Assembly: GCA_022969175.1 (NCBI GenBank)
Contig: JALJPB010000020.1
Location: 1 to 61,136 of the forward strand
DNA from: Colwellia sp.
GTDB lineage: Bacteria > Pseudomonadota > Gammaproteobacteria > Enterobacterales > Alteromonadaceae
Length of the DNA: 61,136 nt
Direction of reading: 5' to 3'
A program made the position numbers and the translations under genes. Below are positions 25,645 through 34,787 of the stretch, one piece after another. How positions within the stretch are numbered: the stretch's first letter is position 1; every line of letters starts with the position of its first letter. Under the pieces are notes generated by a model that made no database searches, was not told where the DNA came from, and saw nothing but the letters and a program-made list of their open reading frames with translations.

Positions 25645-26637
25645 TTAATTTTGACAACCAATTCTAGGCAAATCAGGATTGATTAGACCGTTTATAATAA
25701 AGGGATTGTCAGATGATTTTTTATTAAAGGTAACTTTAGTTGCATCAAGATATCGAAAGTCGCCTGCGGCATTTAAATGCCATAGATTATCTGCTAATTT
25801 TTCAAAACAGAACTCTCCTGTATCCCCATGGCTAATAAGTACAGGCTTCTTAATTCGCTCGGCTAGGTCTTTAAATGCTTGGCGATAAATAGCAAAAGCA
25901 TCACATGCTTTTAAAGATGAATCGTCACAAGCCTTACTTTCGATGACAGATTTTTGATATATATCCGCTTGAAAACCAATAATTAAGGCATCAAAATCTT
26001 TTGCTTTTTCTTCAATGTTTTTGAGCCAGATAAGATTTAAATTATCTCGGGTATCAACTTTTTTAATGGCCTGTTTTCGTTGCGACTTTTCGATGTTAAC
26101 TCGACCATTACTGGTGCCTACAAGGTGTATGGTACTTATTGCTAATCGGTCATTAATCCACAACTTATTTTCTATCTGCGATTTTTGTGAAGTAAGACCC
26201 TGTAAGTTTTCTGTTAATAGTGGTGGAGTTTGGTACATCAATGTTATTAAAAACTCCAATCTCTCTAATTCATCAAAACTATAGCGTAGGAATGGTCTAT
26301 CACAGTCTGTCCAATCATTGTCTCCGGGTGTATAGATAATCTTACCCGGATAAACTTGAGTTAACAGGGCTTTATGCTCGATTAATAAGGCGTTAGTACA
26401 TGACTTACCGCCACTTTTATAGTCACCAAGATGCATAACAACACTGGGCTTTATTTCATTGACCAAGCGATATAAACTGCCATTAGGCCCTTGCAGCATG
26501 GTTTTTTCTTTGTCGCTGTAGGGAGTGTCGGCCAGTATCACAATCGTTTGCGCCCAAAGTGTTGAGCTAAATAAGGAGAATGATAAAAAGGCTAGCTGTT
26601 GAATTTTTATTTGCCATGGATAATTGCGGATAGTCAT
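25645..26637 (-). CDS. Exported metallophosphoesterase-like protein
   Basis: About 330 residues from the ATG at 26637, which follows an AAAGG site and opens a clear signal peptide (LAFLSFSLFSSTLWAQ). The frame stays open 30 codons further up but those lack a signal. The core resembles calcineurin-like phosphoesterases: an N-terminal strand IVILADTPYS, then VMHLGDYKSGGKS and YTPGDNDWTDC, corresponding to the GDxxxxG and GNHD motifs, and a late SHGDTGEF. The usual first DxH motif is replaced (ADTPYS), so phosphatase activity is not certain. It probably acts in the periplasm. It is one of two minus-strand genes between the 37-bp direct repeats. Confidence 0.72.
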   Translation of the reverse strand: MTIRNYPWQIKIQQLAFLSFSLFSSTLWAQTIVILADTPYSDKEKTMLQGPNGSLYRLVNEIKPSVVMHLGDYKSGGKSCTNALLIEHKALLTQVYPGKIIYTPGDNDWTDCDRPFLRYSFDELERLEFLITLMYQTPPLLTENLQGLTSQKSQIENKLWINDRLAISTIHLVGTSNGRVNIEKSQRKQAIKKVDTRDNLNLIWLKNIEEKAKDFDALIIGFQADIYQKSVIESKACDDSSLKACDAFAIYRQAFKDLAERIKKPVLISHGDTGEFCFEKLADNLWHLNAAGDFRYLDATKVTFNKKSSDNPFIINGLINPDLPRIGCQN

Positions 26638-26839
26638 CAGTAGGCCTTTAAAAGAATAGAAATAGAAACTGAGAGTTAAATTAACGAATGACGGGAGTAT
26701 ATGCAAGCTTGATTTACTTATAAGCAAACCATTTGGTCAAGTTTTGATCTTCAGGCTGTTGAGCATACTTTATCAAGACCAAAAGTGTTAAATCGACATT
26801 ATTTCATAATAACGATAGGCCGTAGCTGACAGAAATTAT

Positions 26840-28459
26840 TTACAGAGTAAATTTTTCTATTTCAGTTTCTAAACTAACAGCAAGTGCTTGAATTTGTTCT
26901 GTTGCCGAATGTACTTGTAAAGCGACTTTTGCTGTATTTTCTGCGGTGTCAGAGATTCTGATTATTCGCTGTGCTGTATCCTCACCTGCAGCCAGTTGCT
27001 CAATGGCTGCGGCCGATATTTGAGCACTCATTTGTGAAATTTGTGATAATGAATTGGCAATATTTTTTAATTCGGTTGATACTTCATGTGATTTTTTTAC
27101 CGCTACTTCACTGGTCGTTATACTTTCACTTACTGACGATTTTGCATCTTTAGTGGCATTTTGCAATTTAGCAATCATAGAATGAATTTCTTCAGTACTG
27201 GTTTGTGTTCGTTGAGCAAGTTGTCTAACTTCATCGGCCACAACAGCAAACCCCCGACCTTGATCGCCAGCCCTTGCGGCTTCAATTGCTGCATTTAGTG
27301 CGAGTAAATTGGTTTGTTCAGCAATTCCTTGGATCACACTTAAAACGCTGGCAATATTTTTTACTTCGTCATCAAGTATTTGTATATTTGTGCCTGCACT
27401 TTCAATTTGGCTTTCAAGTAATACAATAGTTTTAGATGCTTCTTCAGTTAAAGAATGAGCAATTACCCCTTGTTTTTCAGCTAAATCTACTGATTCAGCC
27501 GCTTGTTTAGCATGTTCCGATACCGTATCGGCCGATGCGGTTAACTGAGTAATAGCGGAGGCCACCATATGTGTTTCGTTACTCATACCTTGGGTTAGTT
27601 TATCTAACTCATCAGATCTTTGTTCTGATTCATTCGTTTGGTTATGTAAAGTAACGGTCACTTTTTTTATGCTTTTTACCACTACTTGTAACGAAGCTTG
27701 CATATAATTAATCGCGCCAACAACACTGTTTTCATTTGCATCATTAAAATTTTCATTATGTTTAAGATCGCCTCTTGATACCTTTAAAACAATACTACGT
27801 ACATCAGATACTTCACCGCCCATGGCATTGTTAAGGGAAAAGCCAAACAAAGACAATGCTGTTCCTAACATTATCGCCACTATTATAGATAAGGTGACTA
27901 ACCATTTAGCAACTGACCAATACCTTTCATTTGCTTCTGCATCACTAATACCTGTACCTATATACCAGCCCCATTTCTCCGTTTTTTGTACAACAGAGGT
28001 CAGATCAACAATATTACCATCTCGTTCAGAATTCCAATGATAGGTTATTATTTGCTTGGTTTTATTGCCCACTAAGCTTTCTACCATTTGGCCAATACTT
28101 TTACCGCTAGCGTCTTTGAAGTCATTAAAGCTGGTACCGTGTAATTGAGGATCATGTGGCGTCGCTAAAAAATTAAGTTCTTCATCAACAACATAAACAT
28201 ACTCAGAATCATGATACTTATTCTCGCGCAACATTTGACTGGCAAAAGTTTTGGCTTGCTCTTCACTTAATTTCCCATTGGTCGCCAATGATTCAAACTG
28301 CTCAACAATATTAACGGTACTTTTCATTAATTGATTAATGCGTGAAATATTATCCGTTTCGCTTGATGTTTTTAATACTTGTAATCCTAAAATTGCTATC
28401 GCTATAAGCGATATAAATAACATCACCACAAATGTTATAATTTTCGAACGTAAAGTCAT
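26840..28459 (-). CDS. Methyl-accepting chemotaxis protein with single Cache domain
   Basis: 539 residues. Transmembrane helix 1 is about 6-28. A periplasmic Cache domain follows (about 30-185, with [20 protein letters not shown] and [10 protein letters not shown]), then transmembrane helix 2 (about 185-207), a HAMP-like linker and the signalling domain. The highly conserved hairpin tip reads [20 protein letters not shown]. sCache domains of this kind often sense small organic acids, but the ligand is unknown here. There is no C-terminal methyltransferase-tethering pentapeptide. The GAGGTG site upstream supports the start. It lies in the segment bounded by the 37-bp repeats. Confidence 0.93.
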   Translation of the reverse strand: MTLRSKIITFVVMLFISLIAIAILGLQVLKTSSETDNISRINQLMKSTVNIVEQFESLATNGKLSEEQAKTFASQMLRENKYHDSEYVYVVDEELNFLATPHDPQLHGTSFNDFKDASGKSIGQMVESLVGNKTKQIITYHWNSERDGNIVDLTSVVQKTEKWGWYIGTGISDAEANERYWSVAKWLVTLSIIVAIMLGTALSLFGFSLNNAMGGEVSDVRSIVLKVSRGDLKHNENFNDANENSVVGAINYMQASLQVVVKSIKKVTVTLHNQTNESEQRSDELDKLTQGMSNETHMVASAITQLTASADTVSEHAKQAAESVDLAEKQGVIAHSLTEEASKTIVLLESQIESAGTNIQILDDEVKNIASVLSVIQGIAEQTNLLALNAAIEAARAGDQGRGFAVVADEVRQLAQRTQTSTEEIHSMIAKLQNATKDAKSSVSESITTSEVAVKKSHEVSTELKNIANSLSQISQMSAQISAAAIEQLAAGEDTAQRIIRISDTAENTAKVALQVHSATEQIQALAVSLETEIEKFTL

Positions 28460-28727
28460 AAATACACCTCAAATATATTTTTAAGTCATTAAACAATAGC
28501 TTATTTTATTAGTAGTGAACAATAGTAAATGAATAAAAAACAACTATCTATAATGCGTTAAATTCTTCATTGACATTTTTGTAACTAAAATTTGGCTTTA
28601 ATTTTAATGATGAAATAAATATTCAATTGTTAATTTTTTGTCTTTTCATGGAAACGAATTTTTATTCATCAACTGATTTTGAAAAATTTAAAAAAGTGGG
28701 TGTTTGCTATTTTATTAGGGGCATTTA

Positions 28728-28752
28728 CCCACCCACACACACACACACACCC
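28728..28752. repeat. CA microsatellite, CCCACCC(AC)n
   Basis: About eight CA units flanked by CCC on both sides. Simple repeats this long are uncommon in bacterial chromosomes and prone to slippage. A related CCCACCCACACCC tract occurs at 36747-36766. Confidence 0.9.
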
Positions 28753-28754
28753 AA

Positions 28755-28791
28755 TTCAGTTGAAAAGCCAAACGCTGAAAGTTAGCGTCTT
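28755..28791 (+). repeat. 37-bp direct repeat, copy B (orphan desaturase end)
   Basis: Matches 25409-25445 at 35 of 37 positions and would still encode SVEKPNAES and a stop, but no gene body precedes it. The weaker similarity continues for about 15 bases (AAAAAAC, AGT). It marks the right edge of a possible inserted segment. Confidence 0.85.
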
Positions 28792-28948
28792 AAAACAAAA
28801 AACTAGTAATGCAGCTTAATAATGAAGCTTAGTAATAAACCTTACCCATTAAGCTACCGACACATTTAGTAACAACACTCTTTAAAATTACAGCTGGAAA
28901 TTATGCCAGTATAAGCGGATACAATTTATCACTGATAAAAGTGCGTTT

Positions 28949-30346
28949 ATGAAAAACATCTTACCGCTGTTTAAGTTCACTCTGTTTAAGTTAACACTGC
29001 TTAGTTTTGCTTTATTAAATACCAATCTTGCCATAGCAACTCCTGATACTCCGGCAGTAAATAAAAATAGTTACGATAAAGTGCTCAATACATACATAGA
29101 TGAAGGCGGCCCAGGTGTGGCTGTTATTGTGAGCCAACATGGCAAGGTTCTTTATAAATCGGCGCGGGGTATGGCAAACATAGAGCATAACGTCCCCTTA
29201 ACCACCGACAGTGTTTTTCGCCTTGGCTCAATCACCAAACAATTTACTGCCGCGGCAATCATGATCTTGGCCGAGCAAGGTAAACTCTCCCTTAATGACG
29301 ATATTCACTTATACGTGCCTGACTTTCCTACTGAAGGTCAAGTAGTCACTATTGAAAATCTGTTAACCCATACCTCAGGCATCGCCAATTACACTGAAAA
29401 TGAACATATATGGAATAATTTATTAACCACACCCACCACTCTAGATGAAATGCTAATAGAGTTTGCCAAGCACCCTATGCCATTAAAAACGGGTGAGGCG
29501 ATGCGCTATTCTAATACGGGTTATGTACTACTAGGTAAAATTATTGAAGTGGCCAGCAAAGAACAATACGCCGATTTTATAGAGCAACATATTTTCAAAA
29601 AACTGGGCATGAATAATAGCCAATATGGTGGTAAACAAATCATTGCCAATCGAGCCAACGGCTATTCAATGTCTGAGCAGGGCATTGTTAATGCAGGTTC
29701 GGTTAATATGATGTGGCCACATGCTGCGGGCTCATTATTGTCGAGTGTTGATGATTTAAATATTTGGTTTACCGCACTTAGAAATGGCAAACTTATTTCT
29801 AAGGCAAGCTATCAAAAAATGATCACCCCGTTTGCCCTTAATGATAAAACATTTTCTGATTATGGTTATGGCTTAGGCATGTTTGATGTTAATAAATATA
29901 AAGCGATTGGTCATGGCGGTGGTATACATGGCTTTGTTACCAATGCTTTTTATCTACCAGAAGAGGATTTATATGTTGCCGTACTCTATAATAATGACTC
30001 CGGTCGGGCGCGAGATATTGCGCAGTTATTAGCCGCTAGAGCATTAGCGATTAATATCCCTGAATTTGATGAAATAACCCTGACCGACGATAAAATTAAA
30101 TCGATGATGGGCAGCTACATTATTAATGACGACTCGCAACGAACGCTGTCTTTTGAGCAAAATAAAATATACGCTCAACGTGATGATGGCCGTAAATGGC
30201 AAATAAAATCGATGTCTGATAATAGCTTTTATTATCTTGGCACACTGTCATATTTTACTATTGATAAAAACGCTAAAGACCAGCAAGTGATGAGTTTTTA
30301 TAATGGTTTATCAATCAAGCCTGATAGTGCGATAAAAGAAAAATAG
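28949..30346 (+). CDS. Secreted serine hydrolase, beta-lactamase/penicillin-binding family (class C type)
   Basis: 465 residues with a signal peptide (about 1-31, ending NLAIAT). The active-site motifs of serine beta-lactamase-related enzymes are present: S94-I-T-K97, Y187-S-N189, and HGGGIHG in the KTG position near residue 330. A C-terminal lipocalin-like extension of about 100 residues (from about 365) is common in this group. Such enzymes act on D-amino-acid peptides or esters; whether this one degrades beta-lactams cannot be told. The next gene starts 53 bases downstream, so the two may share a transcript. Confidence 0.9.
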   Translation: MKNILPLFKFTLFKLTLLSFALLNTNLAIATPDTPAVNKNSYDKVLNTYIDEGGPGVAVIVSQHGKVLYKSARGMANIEHNVPLTTDSVFRLGSITKQFTAAAIMILAEQGKLSLNDDIHLYVPDFPTEGQVVTIENLLTHTSGIANYTENEHIWNNLLTTPTTLDEMLIEFAKHPMPLKTGEAMRYSNTGYVLLGKIIEVASKEQYADFIEQHIFKKLGMNNSQYGGKQIIANRANGYSMSEQGIVNAGSVNMMWPHAAGSLLSSVDDLNIWFTALRNGKLISKASYQKMITPFALNDKTFSDYGYGLGMFDVNKYKAIGHGGGIHGFVTNAFYLPEEDLYVAVLYNNDSGRARDIAQLLAARALAINIPEFDEITLTDDKIKSMMGSYIINDDSQRTLSFEQNKIYAQRDDGRKWQIKSMSDNSFYYLGTLSYFTIDKNAKDQQVMSFYNGLSIKPDSAIKEK

Positions 30347-30398
30347 CTCACTGTTTTATCGAATATGTTAATAAAAAATAGTACCACAAGGAGTTTAT

Positions 30399-30929
30399 GT
30401 GAAAGGTTTAATGACATTTTTATTGCTACTGATTTTGTTGCTTACACCGAATAAAGTAACAGCCGGTACAAAAGTAACAGCCGATACCAAAATAACAGCA
30501 GAAGATGCTTTTAATAAGTTAACAAAATTAACGGGAATTTGGAAAAAAGAAGCTGCGGATAACTCAGACTTTCGTATTTATTTTGAGTTAACGGCCAATA
30601 ACAGCGTATTAATTGAAACTTGGTTACGAAAAGGAAAGAAGCATTCGCTAACCCTTTATCATTTAGACCATGACGATTTAATCGCTACCCACTATTGCCC
30701 ACAAGGTAACCAACCTAGGCTTAAATTAACCAATAACTCTACGTCAAAAAATCTATCGTTTGCATTTTTTGATGCAACTAACTTGAAGACTATTACCGAC
30801 TCTCATCAGCACTCTTTGTCATTTGAGTTATCTGCCAATGAAAATAGAGTGATTAGACACGAGTCTTACCTTAGTCAGTCGAATGAAGATTCCGCATCAT
30901 TAATTTTACAACGAACTAACGAGCATTAA
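30399..30929 (+). CDS. Secreted hypothetical protein, about 176 residues
   Basis: The GTG start at 30399 has AAGGAG at 30388-30393 with five bases between; an ATG just before it runs straight into TGA. The signal peptide is LMTFLLLLILLLTPNKVTA, followed by a partly duplicated KVTA stretch. The mature part has a mixed alpha/beta pattern with FDKLTKLTG-like and GIWKKEAA motifs, reminiscent of DUF6265-type lipocalin-like proteins, but I cannot assign it firmly. It probably shares a transcript with the serine hydrolase. Its stop codon lies inside a 26-bp tandem duplication. Confidence 0.65.
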   Translation: MKGLMTFLLLLILLLTPNKVTAGTKVTADTKITAEDAFNKLTKLTGIWKKEAADNSDFRIYFELTANNSVLIETWLRKGKKHSLTLYHLDHDDLIATHYCPQGNQPRLKLTNNSTSKNLSFAFFDATNLKTITDSHQHSLSFELSANENRVIRHESYLSQSNEDSASLILQRTNEH

Positions 30930-30954
30930 TTTTACAGGGAACTAACTAACATTA
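30903..30954. repeat. 26-bp tandem duplication at a gene end
   Basis: Units 30903-30928 and 30929-30954 agree at 22 of 26 positions. The first encodes the last codons of the secreted protein and its stop begins at the junction; the second is non-coding. Confidence 0.8.
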
Positions 30955-31002
30955 AAGCAGATAACACTATCTGTACCCTAGAGTTTAATTTAAGGAAAGA
31001 AG

Positions 31003-31341
31003 ATGACTCAATTCATTGATGATTTTATCACCATGAACCAAGCAGGCCAAGTGCTTGAACTTTGTCAAAAGTATTATCACAACAAGGTTATTATGCACAG
31101 CGATGGCAAAGTTTTTGCTTCGTCGATGGGTGAGGCGTATAACAAACAAAAAGGCTTTATCGACAAAGTTAAATCTTTTGATGTTAAGTTATTGTCAAAA
31201 GTGATTACGGATGATGGCTGTGAGCTGATATTTCATTATAAAATGGTCGGCGCTGATGCAAAGGTTACTGAATTTACCGGTAAACATAAACAAACATGGA
31301 AAAACGACAAAATAATAAAAGAACAATATTTTAGTCTTTAA
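31003..31341 (+). CDS. SnoaL/NTF2-like fold protein
   Basis: A 112-residue cone-shaped-barrel protein: an N-terminal helix (MNQAGQVLELCQKYYHNKV), then strands with the HSDGKVF, ELIFHYKMVG and KHKQTWKNDKIIKEQYF pattern of nuclear-transport-factor-2/SnoaL-like proteins. These are small enzymes or ligand binders, and the ligand is unknown. An AAGGAAAGAAG site precedes the ATG. It has no signal peptide, unlike its neighbours, so it is cytoplasmic. Confidence 0.8.
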   Translation: MTQFIDDFITMNQAGQVLELCQKYYHNKVIMHSDGKVFASSMGEAYNKQKGFIDKVKSFDVKLLSKVITDDGCELIFHYKMVGADAKVTEFTGKHKQTWKNDKIIKEQYFSL

Positions 31342-31732
31342 ATCTCAGTAGCATTTAGTTAGCTATTTAATATCAATTCTAATAAGTTATTCCAACTCGC
31401 AACGCTTACCATCGGTTTAAGAACAAATAGAATTTTTTTGCATATAGTTATTCTCGGCTTTTGTATCCTGCATCGCTCTATCTTTTGCTCCATGCCGTCG
31501 TATATAAAAGAAATTCTGTGCGGTTATCACCTTACTGGAAAGCTCCAAAAAGGTTGTTTTTAAAAGGCTTGCAGTCTGCGTTATTGATTTTGACAATGGG
31601 TTCTACATGGATGTAGGGCATTAGGCTAATCTATAATCATTAAGCTAATGAAATATTTAGTTAACCGTTAGGGTCTAGTGTTATTAAGTTAGCGTTTTAT
31701 TCGTAAAACTAAGACATTTTTATAAAATACGC
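31342..31732. other. Gene-free stretch, possibly a decayed intergenic repeat
   Basis: No gene with support. A minus-strand frame at 31359-31493 could encode 44 residues (MEQKIERCRIQKPR...), but I see no good ribosome-binding site. The middle part (31440-31620) is richer in G and C than its surroundings and contains the dyad CTACATGGATGTAG at about 31602-31615. The impression is of a degraded mobile repeat rather than unique spacer, not checked. Confidence 0.4.
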
Positions 31733-31763
31733 TAAAACCGTGGTTATTTAAACCACGGTTTTA
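31733..31763 (+). promoter_or_regulatory. Strong hairpin in the likely 5' leader of the DoxX/HvfX-like gene
   Basis: TAAAACCGTGGTT and AACCACGGTTTTA form a perfect 13-bp stem with an ATTTA loop, followed by AATTTAAAG. It looks like a terminator but ends only 23 bases before the start codon at 31787. Any promoter for that gene must lie upstream of it or overlap it, so it may be an attenuator or leader stem. Confidence 0.6.
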
Positions 31764-31786
31764 ATTTAAAGAACAAGGCCAATACA

Positions 31787-32401
31787 TTGAAATTATTACT
31801 GATTAAATTACATTTGTTATTAAATAAAACCCAGCACTTCGACTTTTTAGCACCTCTAATGCTGCGTATGTATTTAGTCCCTGTTTTTTGGATGGCTGGC
31901 TCTAAAAAAGTGGAAGGTTTTGACAGTATAGTTGAGTGGTTTGGTAATTCAGACTGGGGGCTAGGTTTGCCTTTTCCTTTTATTATGGCGCTGTTAGCCA
32001 CCGCAACTGAGTTTTTTGGCGCTATTGCTTTGTTTTTTGGTGTCGCTGTTCGTTGGTTTTCTATTCCCTTGATGATTACTATGCTCGTTGCTGCAGGAAG
32101 CGTACATTGGGATAACGGCTGGCAGGCGATAACAGACCCTAGTGCACCCTTTGCTAACGAAAGAGTGATTGAGGCCTCTAATAAATTGGCTATTGTTAAA
32201 GAGGTCTTGCAAGAGCACGCCAATTACGATTATTTAACCTCGAGTGGTAGTGTGGTTATATTAAATAATGGTATTGAGTTTTCTATGACCTATTTTATCA
32301 TGTTATTAGCGTTATTATTTATCGGTGCAGGGCGTTATGTCAGTATTGATTACTGGATTGCGCTTAAGCTTTATCAAAAACCTCTAGTTAGCAATAGCTA
32401 A
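31787..32401 (+). CDS. DoxX family membrane protein, HvfX-like
   Basis: A 204-residue protein with four hydrophobic segments. The sequence from LAPLMLRMYLVPVFWMAG through WFGNSDWGLGLPFPFIMA to GRYVSIDYWIA follows the long DoxX subgroup called HvfX, which in some bacteria is encoded with copper-binding RiPP (bufferin) genes. No hvfA, hvfB or hvfC gene is present here, so that role is not supported. The start is a TTG with AAGG eight bases upstream; no ATG lies before the conserved part. The peroxiredoxin-like gene follows 24 bases downstream. Confidence 0.8.
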   Translation: MKLLLIKLHLLLNKTQHFDFLAPLMLRMYLVPVFWMAGSKKVEGFDSIVEWFGNSDWGLGLPFPFIMALLATATEFFGAIALFFGVAVRWFSIPLMITMLVAAGSVHWDNGWQAITDPSAPFANERVIEASNKLAIVKEVLQEHANYDYLTSSGSVVILNNGIEFSMTYFIMLLALLFIGAGRYVSIDYWIALKLYQKPLVSNS

Positions 32402-32425
32402 CTAGACAGTGCTGTTGATAAACGA

Positions 32426-32983
32426 ATGAAAAAATATCAAGGTAGTACTGTTACCAATATCATCTTGCCTGCGATAGACGGTGCCATTTTTGATTTACAC
32501 AGCATAAAGGGCAAACCCTTTATGCTGTCATTCTTTCGATTTGCCAGTTGTCCATTTTGTAACTTACGATTACATCAACTTGTTAAACGTTTTGATGAAT
32601 TTGGCGACGATTTTACTATTGTGGCTATATTTGATTCACCACTGAATAACCTTGTTCAACATGCCAAAGATCATCATGCTCCTTTTATTATTTTGGCTGA
32701 TGAAGATAATCAGTATTATCGCGAGTATGGTATAGAATATTCAATTTTAGGTGTGATTAAGGGCATGACTTTTCGGTTGCCGACGCTATTGAAAGGTTTG
32801 CTTAAAGGCATAGGTAAAGGTTTAGTTAAAGGATATAACCCATTACGTTTTAAAGGACGTATTACCACCATGCCAGCCGATCTATTAGTTGATAAAGACG
32901 GCATTGTTGTTAAGGCTTATTACGGTAAGGACGAAGGAGATCACCTTGCCTTTGAAGACGTTAAAGCATTTTCTCTGCGGTAG
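32426..32983 (+). CDS. Peroxiredoxin-like AhpC/TSA family protein with CPFC motif
   Basis: A 185-residue thioredoxin-fold protein. After IILPAIDGAIFDLHSIKGKP, the active-site stretch FFRFASCPFCNLRLHQL has a CxxC pair at about residue 42-45. A later TTMPADLLVDKDGIV holds the cis-Pro loop. A basic, glycine- and lysine-rich insert (about 115-135, LLKGLLKGIGKGLVKG) separates the two. It has no signal peptide. It is probably co-expressed with the DoxX-like gene; this pairing suggests a redox role at the membrane. The reductant and substrate are unknown. Confidence 0.82.
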   Translation: MKKYQGSTVTNIILPAIDGAIFDLHSIKGKPFMLSFFRFASCPFCNLRLHQLVKRFDEFGDDFTIVAIFDSPLNNLVQHAKDHHAPFIILADEDNQYYREYGIEYSILGVIKGMTFRLPTLLKGLLKGIGKGLVKGYNPLRFKGRITTMPADLLVDKDGIVVKAYYGKDEGDHLAFEDVKAFSLR

Positions 32984-33023
32984 TTTGTTAATATGCTAAT
33001 CTGCAGTTTATCAATAAGTTAAA

Positions 33024-33059
33024 TTAATACCTAAGTTAAGACCTAAATTATTACCTAAA
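33024..33059. repeat. 12-bp tandem repeat, three units, upstream of glpK
   Basis: TTAATACCTAAG, TTAAGACCTAAA and TTATTACCTAAA in direct succession. Confidence 0.8.
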
Positions 33060-33147
33060 GTAAAAACACCGTATAAAGCGTTGAATAAATGTGACAATAT
33101 ATTCAGTCAAAATAAATATTTTTAACTTCCTTTTAGGTAAACTTACT

Positions 33148-34644
33148 ATGCCTTCATACCTGTTAGCCATAGATCAAGGCACGACCAGTAGTCGAGCGAT
33201 TATTTTTGATATTTATGGCAATGTGGTCGCCACTGCTCAACAAGAGTTTAACCAAATCTTTCTAAATGATGCTTGGATAGAGCACGATCCTGAAGAAATT
33301 TGGCAGTCGGTATTACAAACTTGCCAGCAAGCCATTGCCCTTGCTAAAACTAATGTCGGTTTACTGGTAACTGACATTATTTCACTTGGTATTACCAATC
33401 AAAGAGAAACCACTTTAGTGTGGGATAAAAACAGCGGAAAATGTATTTATAACGCCATTGTTTGGCAAGATAGGCGTACTACTGATGTTTGCCAAGCGAT
33501 GACAAACAATGACAAGGTCGCTCAGCAGATCACCGAGAAAACAGGCTTGCTAATTGATCCCTATTTTTCGGCAACAAAACTTGCTTGGATTCTAGACAAT
33601 GTTGATGGCGCAAGAGCTAAAGCAGAAGCAGGGCAGTTATTATTTGGTACCGTTGACAGTTTTCTCTTGTACCGCCTAACCAATAAAAGCCAACATGCTA
33701 CCGATGCTACTAATGCCAGTAGAACGTTATTATTTAATATCCACACTAACCAATGGGATGATGAACTATTAACCTTATTCAATATTCCCAAAGCGTTATT
33801 GCCCGAAGTTAAAAACAGCGCTGACGATTATGGTAAAACACAGCTAAGCCTGTTTGGCGGCGAAATTGCTATCGGTGGTATCGCTGGTGATCAACAAGCG
33901 GCGCTGATCGGCCAAGCCTGTTTTGAACCCGGCATGATCAAAAGTACCTACGGTACCGGTTGCTTTATGATGATGAACACTGGCAATAAAGCATTAACTT
34001 CAAAAAATAGGTTATTAACGACCATTGCTTATCGCTTAAATGGCAAAACTACTTATGCTTTAGAAGGCAGCATTTTTATGGCTGGTGCCACCATTCAATG
34101 GTTACGCGACGGTTTAAAGTTAATTAATCAAGCTAGTGAAACTGAGCAAATAGCCATGCAAACAGGCAGTGATAACTCGGTCTATTTAGTGCCAGCATTT
34201 ACTGGATTAGGCGCGCCTTATTGGGATCCTAACGCCAGAGGTGCAATTATTGGTTTAAATAGAGACACTGGCTTAAATGAAATAGTAACGGCTGGCTTGC
34301 AGGCGGTATGCTATCAAAGCCAAGATTTAATTGAGGCAATGGCAAAAGATGGCTTAAAGCCTAGTAGCATCAGAGTTGATGGTGGCATGGTGGCAAATAA
34401 TTGGCTGATGCAGTTTCTTAGTGATACCTTAGCAATGACCATAGAGCGGCCAAAAAACACTGAAACTACCGCTTTAGGCGTGGCATGTTTAGCCGGTTTG
34501 CAAAGTGGTGTATTTAAAGACCTCGAAGCGCTGGCAGAACTTTGGCAAAAACAAAGACAATTTAATAAAAAAATGGATGATAGCACTCGAGACAAACTCT
34601 ACCTTGGTTGGCTAAGTGCAGTCGCTAAGGTAAGTACAAAGTAG
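33148..34644 (+). CDS. glpK: Glycerol kinase
   Basis: About 498 residues, the usual GlpK length, from the ATG at 33148 ([18 protein letters not shown]). The open frame extends 19 codons further up but those are not part of the family. It carries the FGGY signatures: VWQDRRTTD near the glycerol site, [11 protein letters not shown], and [17 protein letters not shown]. The enzyme phosphorylates glycerol to glycerol-3-phosphate. No glpF or glpD is adjacent, so glycerol uptake genes are elsewhere. It is preceded by a 12-bp tandem repeat and followed by a 13-bp one. Confidence 0.95.
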   Translation: MPSYLLAIDQGTTSSRAIIFDIYGNVVATAQQEFNQIFLNDAWIEHDPEEIWQSVLQTCQQAIALAKTNVGLLVTDIISLGITNQRETTLVWDKNSGKCIYNAIVWQDRRTTDVCQAMTNNDKVAQQITEKTGLLIDPYFSATKLAWILDNVDGARAKAEAGQLLFGTVDSFLLYRLTNKSQHATDATNASRTLLFNIHTNQWDDELLTLFNIPKALLPEVKNSADDYGKTQLSLFGGEIAIGGIAGDQQAALIGQACFEPGMIKSTYGTGCFMMMNTGNKALTSKNRLLTTIAYRLNGKTTYALEGSIFMAGATIQWLRDGLKLINQASETEQIAMQTGSDNSVYLVPAFTGLGAPYWDPNARGAIIGLNRDTGLNEIVTAGLQAVCYQSQDLIEAMAKDGLKPSSIRVDGGMVANNWLMQFLSDTLAMTIERPKNTETTALGVACLAGLQSGVFKDLEALAELWQKQRQFNKKMDDSTRDKLYLGWLSAVAKVSTK

Positions 34645-34665
34645 ATAAGTGCTTTATTACCAATA

Positions 34666-34717
34666 GCGAAGAATTGAAGAGAATAGTTGAAGTGAATAGT
34701 TAAAGAGAATAGTTGGC
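34666..34717. repeat. 13-bp tandem repeat, four units, after glpK
   Basis: GCGAAGAATTGAA, GAGAATAGTTGAA, GTGAATAGTTAAA and GAGAATAGTTGGC in succession. The first agrees with the second at 10 of 13 positions, and the others are closer. Confidence 0.8.
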
Positions 34718-34787
34718 AAAGGTTATAATATTGTCAACATTGTGGTTAAATCTAATACATTCCCTTTAAAATTATGGAAAATTTTCT

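Larger units (their letters stand above)
28460..28948. other. Gene-free stretch with microsatellite and duplicated gene end
   Basis: No coding sequence. It contains the chemoreceptor promoter (minus strand), a CCCACCC(AC)n microsatellite at 28728-28752, and right against it a copy of the end of the desaturase gene (28755-28791). GTGGGTG near 28696 can pair with the CACCCAC of the microsatellite. The promoter of the serine hydrolase should lie in the last 100 bases. Confidence 0.6.

Noticed and set aside
28728..28752. CRISPR or telomere-like array
   Set aside because: A plain dinucleotide run without spacers or direct repeats of CRISPR length.
31787..32983. Copper-binding RiPP (bufferin) cluster around the HvfX-like gene
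   Set aside because: No hvfA-like precursor, hvfB or hvfC gene is adjacent; only the DoxX-like and peroxiredoxin-like genes are present.
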